Source: Prolixibacter sp. NT017 (GTDB lineage Bacteria; Bacteroidota; Bacteroidia; Bacteroidales; Prolixibacteraceae). Taken from it: a stretch of 64,000 nt of DNA. Position numbers and translations under genes: made by a program. Location: positions 1,736,001-1,800,000 of the forward strand of contig NZ_BLAV01000001.1 of assembly GCF_009617875.1 (NCBI RefSeq), read 5' to 3'. Below are positions 24,316 to 32,105 of the stretch, piece by piece. The first letter of the stretch is position 1; each line of letters begins with the position of its first letter. Under the pieces are notes generated by a model, which saw only the letters and a program-made list of their open reading frames with translations, had not been told where the DNA came from and did not search any database.

Positions 24316-24573
24316 AAATCTGTCGAACGAACCCGGTGTAAGAGAAAACCTGTGATGAGAGAACAGGAATAACAGAGAGAGTTTCCGGCTACTTCAGGGT
24401 TTAGAAACAATCTGAACTCTGTTTTCAGGTTTTACTCTTACAAACGACGGACCGGGCAGGAAGATAAAAAGAAGTATATTTGGAATCCAGTTGTTACGAA
24501 ATAACAAGCAACCGGACTCACCAATTAAGTATAAATCTGTCAAGCTATTTTAGGGGAGGTCAATTTTCCGGTG

Positions 24574-24888
24574 GAGGAAAACACTGCTAACAGCGAGGAA
24601 GACACTGCTAACAGCGAGGAAGACACTGCTAACAGCGAGGAAGACACTGCTAACGGCTGGGAAAACATCGAAAGAGTGGAGGAAGACACCGAAAGAGGCG
24701 AGGAAACCATCGAAAAACAGGAGAACAATACGAAAAGAGGCGGGAAACACATTGAAAAAGAGGAGAACAACACCGAAAGAAGTGCGACAAACACAACCAG
24801 AAAGGTGACCAAGATCGCGGAAGCCGCGGATAACTCTACCAACAATGAGAACGTTTCAGCCAACACGGCGAAAAGAGTTACCAGAGAA
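24574..24888. repeat. 21-bp minisatellite, 15 units
   Basis: The anchor GAGGAA or a variant recurs every 21 bp at 24574, 24595, 24616, 24637, 24658, 24679, 24700, 24721, 24742, 24763, 24784, 24805, 24826, 24847 and 24868 with no indel. The first four units (GAGGAAGACACTGCTAACAGC) are nearly identical; later ones are strongly diverged. A frame of 123 codons is open on the plus strand (heptads such as EEDTANS), with no ribosome binding site, so coding is doubtful. Confidence 0.9.
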
Positions 24889-25163
24889 GAGGAAGGGGAT
24901 GGGAGTGGGAAATGGTGTACCGCATTCTGGCTATTACCCTGATTTCATTGTGCAGTTAGCGTAGGAGTCGAAGTTAGTAGACGTTTGAAGAAAATAACGA
25001 TATTTGTTTATAGGGCGAAAGGGCTTAGCATTAACTCGCGGCATAGTCATTGAAATGAAATTATAAACGGGAATATTTGCTCTGTAGGAGCAGAATCCAA
25101 TAACAACAATGAAATGGATGGATATTAAAAAACGGTTTGCAGGTTGGGATTTAGGATATTGGT

Positions 25164-25441
25164 GAATTGCTTACGCCCCTTCAGGGCTTGGGCTGTCTCC
25201 ACATTTCCCGGCAACCGGGCGTTGCCCGGCCCTGGTGCTGTTGCACCGTTGGTGCAAAAAGAAGGTGACCGGAATCGATGACAGGCCAACGGCCTGAGAA
25301 CAATATCCGGTGGAAAGCCACAGGAACGGAGCAAGGCCGAAGGTCTTGCAGCAATAGCCCATAGCATCGCTATGGGGATATGAACCAAATAAAAAACCTT
25401 GCCCTGAAAGGGCAACAGCCAAATAACCAAACAAACGCCAC
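25164..25441. repeat. REP-like multi-hairpin element, copy 1
   Basis: Begins GAATTGCTTACGCCCCTTCA and contains CCCGGCAACCGGGCGTTGCC-type palindromes, TTGCACCGTTGGTGCAA, AGGCCAACGGCCT and CCATAGCATCGCTATGG. It ends at the start of a decayed RAYT-type transposase. Copies 2 and 3 lie at 25895 and 26195, and a fragment at about 6908-6956. Confidence 0.85.
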
Positions 25442-25442
25442 C

Positions 25443-25894
25443 ATGCCACAATCATTATCGAAGGTGTATTACACATCGCCTTTAGCACTAAAAACCGGGA
25501 GAAAACGATCGGTGAAAATATTCAATCCGCCCTTTTCGAATACCTTGGAGGAATTTGCAAAGGTTTGGATTGCAATCCTGTTAGGGTAGGAGGAACCGAT
25601 GATCATATTCATATCCTGTGTACGTTATCGCGAAAGATAACCCAGGCCAACCTGATTGAGCAATTGAAAAAAGAATCCTCGAAATGGATAAAGACAAAAG
25701 GAGGACACTATCGTCATTTTTAATGGCAACATGGCTACGGAGTTTTCTCTGTCAATCCCACCGAAATAGAGAAGGTTGTAGAGTACATCAACAACCAAAA
25801 GGAACATCACAAAATGAAAACCTTTCAGGAGGAGCTGCGGGCCTTCCTCAAAAAATATGGTGTTGATTACGACGAACGATATATGTGGGATTGA
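25443..25894 (+). pseudogene. Decayed RAYT/IS200-like Y1 transposase
   Basis: Reading through two lesions recovers a complete Bacteroidota-type REP-associated tyrosine transposase: MPQSLSKVY, [frameshift, one base missing in GTGTATTACACATC near 25468], LHIAFSTKNREK, LGGICKGLDCNPVRVGG, the HUH metal motif DHIHIL, and YGVFSVNPTEIEKVVEYI with the candidate catalytic Tyr, ending DERYMWD. A TAA interrupts HF-[stop]-WQHGYG at about 25722, where relatives have Tyr. With both a frameshift and a nonsense codon it cannot make a normal protein. REP-like elements flank it on both sides. Confidence 0.88.
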
Positions 25895-26071
25895 ATTGCT
25901 TACGCCCCTTCAGGGCTTAGGCCATACGCGCATTCCCGGCAACAGGGCGTTGCCCTGCCCTAATGCTTTTGCACCGTTGGCGCAAAAAAGAAGGTACCCG
26001 GAATCCGTGAAAGGCCAACGGCCTGAGAGCAAAAGCCCATAGCGCCGCTATGGGAACAAAAATGTGGTAAG
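25895..26071. repeat. REP-like multi-hairpin element, copy 2
   Basis: Starts within 3 bp of the RAYT pseudogene stop and repeats the TTACGCCCCTTCAGGGCTTA start, the GGCAACAGGGCGTTGCCCTG palindrome, the TTTGCACCGTTGGCGCAAAA stem, AGGCCAACGGCCT and CCCATAGCGCCGCTATGGG. Same orientation as copy 1. Confidence 0.85.
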
Positions 26072-26194
26072 GTGAATACGGTCGCGCACCAGCCTGGATT
26101 GAAATGGGAAGATTGTTTCGACCGTAATAACGCCGTCGCTCATTAGAAATAAATGTTAGAAGGATGATTGGCTAATAACCGGGTTGTTATTCGG

Positions 26195-26290
26195 GTTACC
26201 GCCCTTTCAGGGCTTGGGCCATCTGCGCATTACCCGGCAACAGGGCGTTGCCCTGCCCTGGTGCTTTTGCACCGTTGGCGCAAAGGCAAA
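26195..26290. repeat. REP-like multi-hairpin element, copy 3 (shorter)
   Basis: Contains GCCCTTTCAGGGC, GGCAACAGGGCGTTGCC and TTTGCACCGTTGGCGCAAA in the same order as the other copies but lacks the last two stems; heptamer-phased DNA follows directly. Confidence 0.8.
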
Positions 26291-26452
26291 GAAACAACAG
26301 GAACAGTAGCAACCACAGTAACCTTCAGGCGCAACTTGAAACAATTAATAATGAATAATGTGTAGTGAGTAATTAAGAGGTCTAAGGTTCACTCTCATGT
26401 CTCGCATCTACCGTCTTGCGTCTTTCTTAATACTTAACACTTGAAACTGCCT
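26283..26452. repeat. Heptamer-phased tract downstream of mnmE
   Basis: Reads in 7-bp register as AATAATG-AATAATG, TCACTCT-CATGTCT-CGCATCT-ACCGTCT-TGCGTCT, then TACTTAA-CACTTGA. It fills the gap between REP copy 3 and the mnmE stop. Confidence 0.78.
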
Positions 26453-27853
26453 TTATTTACCGATACAAAAATTCCGGAAAATATTCCCCAGCACCTCGTC
26501 CGTGCTAATCTCACCGGTGATGAGGCCCAAGTAATGCATGCATTCACGGATATCCTGCGAGAGGAAGTCGCCGGTAATACCATTTTCGATGCCATCCAAT
26601 ACGCGCTGAATGGATTCGCGGGCCTGGGTGAGCGCTTCATAGTGACGCGCATTGGTGACAATCACATCTTCTTCATTGTTGAGTTTCGCCAGATTGACTG
26701 TTTCGAGCAGCAGACTCTTCAGACTATCGATGTTATGGCCCATCTTGGCGGAGATGAAGACCATATCTTCATTATCGGCCAGGGTAATGTCCATTAGCAT
26801 CTTTCGGACAACGCCCTCATCTACCTGGTCAGCTTTGTTACCGACGATAATCAGGTTCTGTTGACTGATATGCTGGCGCACATCTTCCAGGTTTTGCAGG
26901 TATTTTTCCGGCTCGCGGGTCAGGTCAAGCAGTAGTAATACAATGCTAGCCTGTTTGATCTTCTGGTACGTCCGCTCGATACCCATACTCTCGATTTTAT
27001 CGGCGGTGGTCCGGATGCCGGCCGTATCGATGAACCGGAAACTGACACCGCGGATGTTGATGATATCCTCGATGACGTCGCGGGTGGTTCCTTCAATCTC
27101 GGATACGATGGCGCGTTCGTCATTCAACAGGGCATTCAGCAGGGTCGATTTCCCCACGTTGGTCTCGCCGGCGATGGTGACCGGAATGCCGTTCTTGATG
27201 ACATTTCCCAGCTTGAATGAGTCGGCCAGCTTGCCAATCATTTCCTCGATGCGGGTAGCCAGTTCGAGCAATTGGGTACGGTCGGCAAATTCCACATCTT
27301 CCTCGCTAAAATCAAGCTCCAGCTCGATGAGGGAGACAAAGCTGAGCAATTCACCACGCAGTTTGATGAGTTCCTGTGAGAAGCCTCCGCGCATTTGGTT
27401 CAATGCCAGTTTATGCGAAGCGGCAGACGTGGAAGCAATCAGGTCGGCCACGGCTTCGGCCTGGGAGAGGTCCATTTTGCCATTCAAGAAAGCCCGTTGG
27501 GTAAACTCCCCCGGACCGGCCATGCGTGCTCCTTTCGAGAGCAACAGTTCGAGAATAGCTTGCTGTATGTATTGCGAGCCGTGACACGAGATTTCTACCA
27601 CATCTTCTCCTGTAAAGGAATGAGGAGCGCGGAACAAACTCACCACCACCTCGTCGATAATCTTCTCGCCGGTGCGGATGGTGCCGAAATGAAGGGTGTT
27701 GGCTGGTTGGTCGGCCAGTTTTTTCTCTTGATTAGGGGATATAAAAACTTCCTCGGTAATGGCGACGGCCTTTTGTCCTGAAAGGCGGATTACCGCGATG
27801 CCACCCACGCCCGGTGGGGTGGAAATGGCGCATATGGTTGATTGATCGATCAT
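26453..27853 (-). CDS. mnmE: tRNA uridine-5-carboxymethylaminomethyl modification GTPase MnmE
   Basis: The 466-residue protein has the formyl-THF-binding N-terminal domain (STICAISTPPGVGGIAVIRL), a helical middle, an embedded G domain with GETNVGKS (229-236), DTAGIR and NKAD motifs, and the C-terminal FCIGK with the conserved Cys463. With MnmG it makes the cmnm5 modification at wobble U34 of tRNAs. Length and motifs are full. Start ATG at 27853 fits the family N-terminus. It is isolated, bordered by repeat-rich DNA on both sides. Confidence 0.97.
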   Translation of the reverse strand: MIDQSTICAISTPPGVGGIAVIRLSGQKAVAITEEVFISPNQEKKLADQPANTLHFGTIRTGEKIIDEVVVSLFRAPHSFTGEDVVEISCHGSQYIQQAILELLLSKGARMAGPGEFTQRAFLNGKMDLSQAEAVADLIASTSAASHKLALNQMRGGFSQELIKLRGELLSFVSLIELELDFSEEDVEFADRTQLLELATRIEEMIGKLADSFKLGNVIKNGIPVTIAGETNVGKSTLLNALLNDERAIVSEIEGTTRDVIEDIINIRGVSFRFIDTAGIRTTADKIESMGIERTYQKIKQASIVLLLLDLTREPEKYLQNLEDVRQHISQQNLIIVGNKADQVDEGVVRKMLMDITLADNEDMVFISAKMGHNIDSLKSLLLETVNLAKLNNEEDVIVTNARHYEALTQARESIQRVLDGIENGITGDFLSQDIRECMHYLGLITGEISTDEVLGNIFRNFCIGK

Positions 27854-27894
27854 CTTTCTGGTCTCCTTTTTAAGGGGAACAAAGATACAAATTC

Positions 27895-28000
27895 TGAAGA
27901 CATGAGACGAAAGACGCTTACATGTTACGCTGCGCGGTTACTGTTGTTCCTATGGTTACTCTTGTTCCTGTTGTTCGGCTTCGATGTATGCGTCGTCTTT
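27895..28000. repeat. Heptamer-phased tract, inverted orientation
   Basis: On the minus strand it reads ACCATAG-GAACAAC-AGTAACC and TCTTTCG-TCTCATG-TCTTCAG in 7-bp register, the same words as at 9100-9140 and 13390 but reversed. The following bases (28010-28085) contain an imperfect inverted repeat of CTTTGTGG/CCACAAGG. Confidence 0.7.
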
Positions 28001-28141
28001 GTGTTCCTGGCGGTAAAGCCTTGTGTCCTTTGTGGTAAAAAAAATAAACCACAAGGAACACAAAGAAAGCACAAAGTTCACAAAGGCATTATCTGAATAG
28101 AGGGTGAGCTAAACCATTCAAAATGGATGCCGACCTGGTAG

Positions 28142-28161
28142 GGCCACGATACATCGTGGCC
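28142..28161. repeat. 20-bp palindrome of the GGCCACGA family
   Basis: GGCCACGAT-AC-ATCGTGGCC has 9-bp arms and a 2-bp centre. It matches the elements at 11958-11977 and 12019-12038. The region from 28162 to 28493 contains other GC-rich palindromic pieces and no gene. Confidence 0.8.
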
Positions 28162-28493
28162 GCGCATTAACCCGGTTTCAGGCTGCGCTGTCCCTCCCGA
28201 ATTCAGAGCATGAAAGGGCTTTTGGCATTTCATAGCAACGCCGGCGTGTGCGGCGCAAGAGCGTCACCATTCCGATCCACAATAGAACGTGCGCCGCTGT
28301 TTACCGGGGTATCGTTACCCGGGGCGGCGTCGTGCCTCCTTGCCCCGGGCTATGAGCTTGCGGCCCTTCAGGCCTGCTTGTACACAACATCGAAGCAATT
28401 GACTTCCTCGAACTTCGTTTCGTGTAATTAGCAAAAATTAGCGTAATCCTTATCCCCAATATTATCGTACTGTCCCTTGTAAACAACTACTCG

Positions 28494-28592
28494 CTATCTC
28501 ACAAAATACACCTTCTTCAGCCGGAAGGCCACATTCACCAATGCAATCATCACCGGTATTTCTACTATCGGACCAATTGCCTTCAGATTATC
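28494..28592 (-). pseudogene. Remnant of a second acr3 gene (C-terminal fragment)
   Basis: Directly after the acr3 stop (TGA TAA), the same frame continues as 32 sense codons reading KAIGPIVEIPVMIALVNVAF followed by a short basic end and TAG. This aligns with the intact Acr3 C-terminus ([19 protein letters not shown]), so it is a homologous but distinct 3' end. There is no start or upstream part. I infer that two tandem acr3 genes once existed and that recombination deleted most of one. Confidence 0.75.
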
Positions 28593-28595
28593 TTA

Positions 28596-29627
28596 TCAGT
28601 ATTTCCAGCGATTAGCAAGACGTACAAGAGAGAGCATGACCGGTACTTCTACCAGTACACCCACAACTGTCACCAAAGCAGCAGGGGACTGTAATCCGAA
28701 CAGGGAAATAGCCACAGCCACCGCCAGTTCGAAGAAGTTGCTGGCGCCAATCATTGCAGCCGGAGCGCAAACAGTATGTGGTAATTTCAGTCTTCGGCCG
28801 CCAAACCAGGTAATAAAGAAGATGAAATAGGTCTGAATGATCAGTGGTATCGCTACCAATAGAATGATGAGCGGATTGTGGGTAATATTCGTTCCCTGGA
28901 AGGCAAATAACAGTACCAGTGTGCTAAGCAAGGCGACGATGGAAACGGGTTTAAACCGGGGAAGAAATACAGTCTTAAACCATTCTTCGCCTTTGCGGCG
29001 AATGAGTCGCTTATTTGTGGTGTATCCGGCTGCCAGAGGAATGACTACAAATATCAGAATGCTGGCGATAAGCGTATTATAAGGAATGTGGACATTGGTA
29101 ATACCCAGCAACAGCCCTACAATAGGCACAAAGGCAACCAAAATAATAAGGTCATTTACCGAAACCTGTACGAGTGTATAGTTAGGATCTCCATCAGTGA
29201 GGTAACTCCATACAAATACCATTGCCGTACATGGTGCGGCCCCCAGCAAAATGGCACCGGCAATATACTCACCGGCCATATCCGGATTAATGAACGCTGA
29301 GTAAAGCTTGGAAAAGAAAATCCAGGCAAAGAAAGCCATCGTGAAAGGCTTGATCAGCCAGTTGACTACCAACGTGAGAATTAATCCCTTCGGTCGTTTC
29401 CCAACTTTTTTGAGACTGGAAAAGTCAATTTGCAACATCATAGGGTAAATCATCAACCAGATGAGCACCGCCACCGGGATATTGACATGAAAAAGCTCCA
29501 TCTTGCTCAAAAATTGAATGCTGTCACCGGCAAAACGGCCTATTGCGATTCCTCCCGCAATGCACAGAGCTACCCAAAGGGTGAGATATTTCTCAAAAAA
29601 ACCGATACGTTTTTTTTCTTGATTCAT
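28596..29627 (-). CDS. acr3: ACR3-family arsenite efflux transporter
   Basis: The 343-residue inner-membrane protein has ten predicted helices and the ACR3 signature [20 protein letters not shown] containing the conserved Cys. It exports arsenite, using the proton-motive force. It is the last gene of arsR-arsC-arsM-acr3, beginning 8 bp after the arsM stop. A fragment of a second acr3 C-terminus follows its stop codon. Confidence 0.95.
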   Translation of the reverse strand: MNQEKKRIGFFEKYLTLWVALCIAGGIAIGRFAGDSIQFLSKMELFHVNIPVAVLIWLMIYPMMLQIDFSSLKKVGKRPKGLILTLVVNWLIKPFTMAFFAWIFFSKLYSAFINPDMAGEYIAGAILLGAAPCTAMVFVWSYLTDGDPNYTLVQVSVNDLIILVAFVPIVGLLLGITNVHIPYNTLIASILIFVVIPLAAGYTTNKRLIRRKGEEWFKTVFLPRFKPVSIVALLSTLVLLFAFQGTNITHNPLIILLVAIPLIIQTYFIFFITWFGGRRLKLPHTVCAPAAMIGASNFFELAVAVAISLFGLQSPAALVTVVGVLVEVPVMLSLVRLANRWKY

Positions 29628-29635
29628 ATCTAAAA

Positions 29636-30445
29636 TTATTTGTTAGCGGTAACGGTAATGCTGAAAATGCCGGTTCCGGAAGTCTTATACTCCTCCATCT
29701 CCTGCTCCGACAGGTAATTGCTCAGGATATCATCCGGGATGGTGATGGCTTTGTTCTTTTCGACCTTGATATCGAAAAAGCCTTTCTCTTCAATAATGGA
29801 AAGATATTGCTCACGCTGAATCGCGCCCGATACACATCCTGCATACAGTTCGGCTTCCTTGATTAAGCCTTCCGGCAGATCACCGTCCAGCACTACATCG
29901 GAGATACAAAAGTGGCCTCCGGGTTTCAGTACCCTGAAAATACTGCTAAAGGCTTTTTCCTTATCGGGAACCAGGTTCAGTACGCAGTTGCTGATGACCA
30001 CATCGAAGGTATTTTCCGGCAACGGCATCTCTTCGATGTCGCCTTTCACAAATTCGACATTGGTGAAACCGGTTTTCTCCAGGTTCTTCCGGGCTTTTTC
30101 GAGCATGGCATCAGTAAAATCGAGGCCGGTTACTTTCCCGGTTTCGCCGGTGATGGCGCGGGCCACAAAGCAGTCATTTCCGGCACCACTTCCCAGATCG
30201 AGTACATGGTCACCTTCTTTGATGCGGGCAAATTCAGTGGGCAAACCACAACCCAGTCCCAGGTCGGCGTCAGCATTATAACCTTTCAGCATGGTGTAAT
30301 CGTCACTGAAAATGGTATAGGTGGAATCACCGCAGCAACTGGTTCCGCCGCAGCATGATGACTGGTTTGTTTCTTTACTCTGCGAGGCAATCTCGCCGTA
30401 TTTTTCCTGCACCAACAGTTTTAAATCTTCAGGTTTTACTTGCAT
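29636..30445 (-). CDS. arsM: Arsenite S-adenosylmethionine methyltransferase
   Basis: The 269-residue protein has a Rossmann SAM-binding motif ([15 protein letters not shown]) and the arsenic-binding Cys set: CGLP in [11 protein letters not shown] in [11 protein letters not shown] and C in LYAGCVSGA. The N-terminus has an extra Cys-rich segment ([12 protein letters not shown]). It converts arsenite to methylated forms, some volatile. It lies 5 bp downstream of arsC and 8 bp upstream of acr3 in one operon. ArsM products feed naturally into the organoarsenical genes at 34630-37072. Confidence 0.93.
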   Translation of the reverse strand: MQVKPEDLKLLVQEKYGEIASQSKETNQSSCCGGTSCCGDSTYTIFSDDYTMLKGYNADADLGLGCGLPTEFARIKEGDHVLDLGSGAGNDCFVARAITGETGKVTGLDFTDAMLEKARKNLEKTGFTNVEFVKGDIEEMPLPENTFDVVISNCVLNLVPDKEKAFSSIFRVLKPGGHFCISDVVLDGDLPEGLIKEAELYAGCVSGAIQREQYLSIIEEKGFFDIKVEKNKAITIPDDILSNYLSEQEMEEYKTSGTGIFSITVTANK

Positions 30446-30450
30446 GACAA

Positions 30451-30876
30451 TTATAATTGAGGTTTGATATCTTCGGTATACAGCTTGTAAAAAGCCTCTT
30501 TAATTTCGTCGCGTACGCGGATAAATTCACCCCAAATGAATTCGTCGGTTCCGGTAGCATGCGACGGATCATCGAAGCCGATGTGAAGACGGTGTTTTAC
30601 TTTTCCCATGAAGGCGGGGCAGGTCTCGTTCGCGCCTCCGCAAACGGTAATCACATAGTCCCATTCGTCGTTCAGGTATTTGTCTACCGGGTCGGAAGTA
30701 TGGTGGCTGATATCGATGCCTATTTCCTTCATGGCGGCTACAGCTTTTTCATTCAGCTTGCCTGAGGCCTCTGTTCCGGCCGATTGCACGTTGATGCGTT
30801 TATCGAATGATTGAAGGAAACCGTGGGCCATTTGACTGCGGCAGGAGTTTCCGGTGCATAAAATAAGTACGTTCAT
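30451..30876 (-). CDS. arsC: Arsenate reductase (LMW-phosphatase/thioredoxin type)
   Basis: The 141-residue protein begins MNVLILCTGNSCRSQMAHGF with the CX5R phosphatase-like loop (C7, C12, R13) and has VCGGANETC, giving the second redox Cys pair used by thioredoxin-coupled ArsC enzymes. It reduces arsenate to arsenite for export or methylation. It is second in the arsR-arsC-arsM-acr3 operon, 40 bp after arsR. Confidence 0.94.
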   Translation of the reverse strand: MNVLILCTGNSCRSQMAHGFLQSFDKRINVQSAGTEASGKLNEKAVAAMKEIGIDISHHTSDPVDKYLNDEWDYVITVCGGANETCPAFMGKVKHRLHIGFDDPSHATGTDEFIWGEFIRVRDEIKEAFYKLYTEDIKPQL

Positions 30877-30916
30877 ATAGTCGAGAGGATTTTAATGGAT
30901 GACTGATTTGTATCGG

Positions 30917-31249
30917 TTATTCGCAACAATAATTTTCGATGTTTAAACCGTCGATAAAGCCACCTAATTCTTTCTGCAAGCGTTTCACATTGTCCATGTC
31001 CAGACAGTATTTGGTTTTGACCCCTTCGATGTGCCCGGTAATCAGACCGGCCGCTTTCAGCTCTTTTAGGTGCTGGTTAACGGTGGTTCGTCCCAGGGGC
31101 AGCTCATCGGAAATATCACCTGTTATGCACGATTGCGTGGCAGCCAGGAACCGGAGGATATGCAACCGGGCCGGATGAGCCAGAGCCTTGAAAAGTGCGG
31201 CCTTTTCGATGAGCTCCTGCTCGAATAGTTCGGTTTTACTTTGTACCAT
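30917..31249 (-). CDS. arsR: ArsR-family repressor of the ars operon
   Basis: From the ATG at 31249 the protein has 110 residues with a winged helix (LFKALAHPARLHILRFLAA; LPLGRTTVNQHLKELKAAGL) and Cys at CITGD and the terminal ENYCCE, possible As(III) ligands. A TTG upstream at 31270 would place the start inside the operator, so I reject it. Inverted repeats of TGACG/CGTCA lie just upstream. It leads the arsR-arsC-arsM-acr3 operon. Confidence 0.93.
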   Translation of the reverse strand: MVQSKTELFEQELIEKAALFKALAHPARLHILRFLAATQSCITGDISDELPLGRTTVNQHLKELKAAGLITGHIEGVKTKYCLDMDNVKRLQKELGGFIDGLNIENYCCE

Positions 31250-31261
31250 CTTGTATTTCTT

Positions 31262-31308
31262 TTGACGCAAATATACGTCAAATATTTAAATGACGTAATT
31301 ATACGTCA
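31262..31308 (-). promoter_or_regulatory. ars promoter with two ArsR operator palindromes
   Basis: TGACGTA-ATTA-TACGTCA (31291-31308) is a perfect 7+7 inverted repeat; TTGACG-N8-CGTCAA (31262-31281) is a second site. On the minus strand a -7 element TATATTTG (31268-31275) lies inside the second site, so repressor binding would occlude it. Confidence 0.8.
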
Positions 31309-31376
31309 TAAAAATGCAATTTTTTTCCTTTAGCAGAAAAGGAGAGGAGAAGGTGCAAAAGTTAAGGGACGAAGAA

Positions 31377-31419
31377 ACCCGGTATTTGCTTGGGTGTGTT
31401 CCCTTTCAAGATACCGGGT
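31377..31419 (-). terminator. Possible terminator after fmdE-like gene
   Basis: ACCCGGTAT (31377-31385) and ATACCGGGT (31411-31419) are perfect inverted repeats separated by a 25-nt loop, 38 bp beyond the stop at 31458 on the minus strand. The loop is large and the U-tract weak, so function is uncertain. Confidence 0.45.
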
Positions 31420-31457
31420 TTGCAAGTATGACAGAAAATTATGAAAAGCAGAAATCT

Positions 31458-32060
31458 TTATTTAGCCGCACAATCGATGCAAACCTTTTTGTCGCCTTTT
31501 ATACGGCCATATTCCATGACCGTCATTTCACCACACTCTTCACAAACAAAGCTGTTGAAGCTGTGGGGATGCTGTTTCAAATCGTAATCAAATACCTCCG
31601 ACACGATCAGAATTTTATCGGCAGGAGCATTCATCACGTTTTTAACGAGTGGTTCAACCGTTTCATCCGGAACTTTACTGGCCGGAATCCCTTTTTCACG
31701 GTAGTCTTTGAAGAAGGAGGTCTGTTTATTGGCAAGCATCTCTTCAGCCCGGGGAGTCACCCGCACAGCTTTGCCACTGGCTTTGTCGACAACAATAACA
31801 GCCCATTTACCTTTGTGTGTTTTTTTAATGTTTCCCTTGCCGAAAGTGGTTCCCATGATGACCTGCAAACCATCGGCAAAACAGGTAGCACAGTGGTCAT
31901 CGCCCAGGTCAACAAAAGCGATGAGTTGTCCGTCGCGGGCGCGTTCAACACCCAGTGCGTTCATGGCAGCTGCACCAACGCGCAGTCCCATAGGCATAGC
32001 CGGACATTTGTGTCCGTGAAACTTTTGCCCGAATTCGAGCCATTCTTGTGGATTGATCAT
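31458..32060 (-). CDS. FmdE-family protein with C-terminal zinc ribbon
   Basis: From the ATG at 32060 (MINPQEWLEFGQKFHGHKCP) the protein has 200 residues. It has the FmdE-type motifs GHKCPAMPMGLRVG and DDHCATCFADGLQ, GTTFGKGN, and a C-terminal zinc ribbon CEECG..CIDC. FmdE-like proteins occur next to molybdenum/tungsten or sulfur enzymes, but their role outside methanogens is unclear. It is the last gene of tauE-porin-fmdE, 45 bp after the porin. An in-frame upstream start at 32102 is unlikely. Confidence 0.85.
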   Translation of the reverse strand: MINPQEWLEFGQKFHGHKCPAMPMGLRVGAAAMNALGVERARDGQLIAFVDLGDDHCATCFADGLQVIMGTTFGKGNIKKTHKGKWAVIVVDKASGKAVRVTPRAEEMLANKQTSFFKDYREKGIPASKVPDETVEPLVKNVMNAPADKILIVSEVFDYDLKQHPHSFNSFVCEECGEMTVMEYGRIKGDKKVCIDCAAK

Positions 32061-32105
32061 GATGTTGATTTTTAAGTTTGACAATTCGCTATTACAGTAC
32101 ACTTC

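Larger units (their letters stand above)
22965..24557 (+). mobile_element. IS3-family insertion sequence
   Basis: The element contains two overlapping-frame transposase genes with a slippery heptamer between them. Left end TGTCCTGAAATAGCTTGAC (22965-22983) and right end (reverse complement TCCCCTAAAATAGCTTGAC, 24539-24557) are imperfect inverted repeats. No target-site duplication of 3-4 bp is seen. About 225 bp lie between orfB and the right end, more than is usual, and the sequence just after orfB (24316-24330) resembles the inner part of the right terminus, suggesting a rearranged end. Confidence 0.88.

Noticed and set aside
24571..24942. Plus-strand frame of 123 codons with heptads EEDTANS
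   Set aside because: Kept as a repeat. Strict phase could reflect coding, but no ribosome binding site or homologue is recognisable; listed as a finding instead.
28210..28431. Plus-strand frame of 73 codons
   Set aside because: Crosses GC-rich palindromic fragments and lacks a ribosome binding site or recognisable domain.
31377..31419. Attenuator or riboswitch ahead of the ars genes
   Set aside because: The inverted repeat lies between the fmdE stop and the arsR promoter and fits a terminator better; no regulatory leader is evident.
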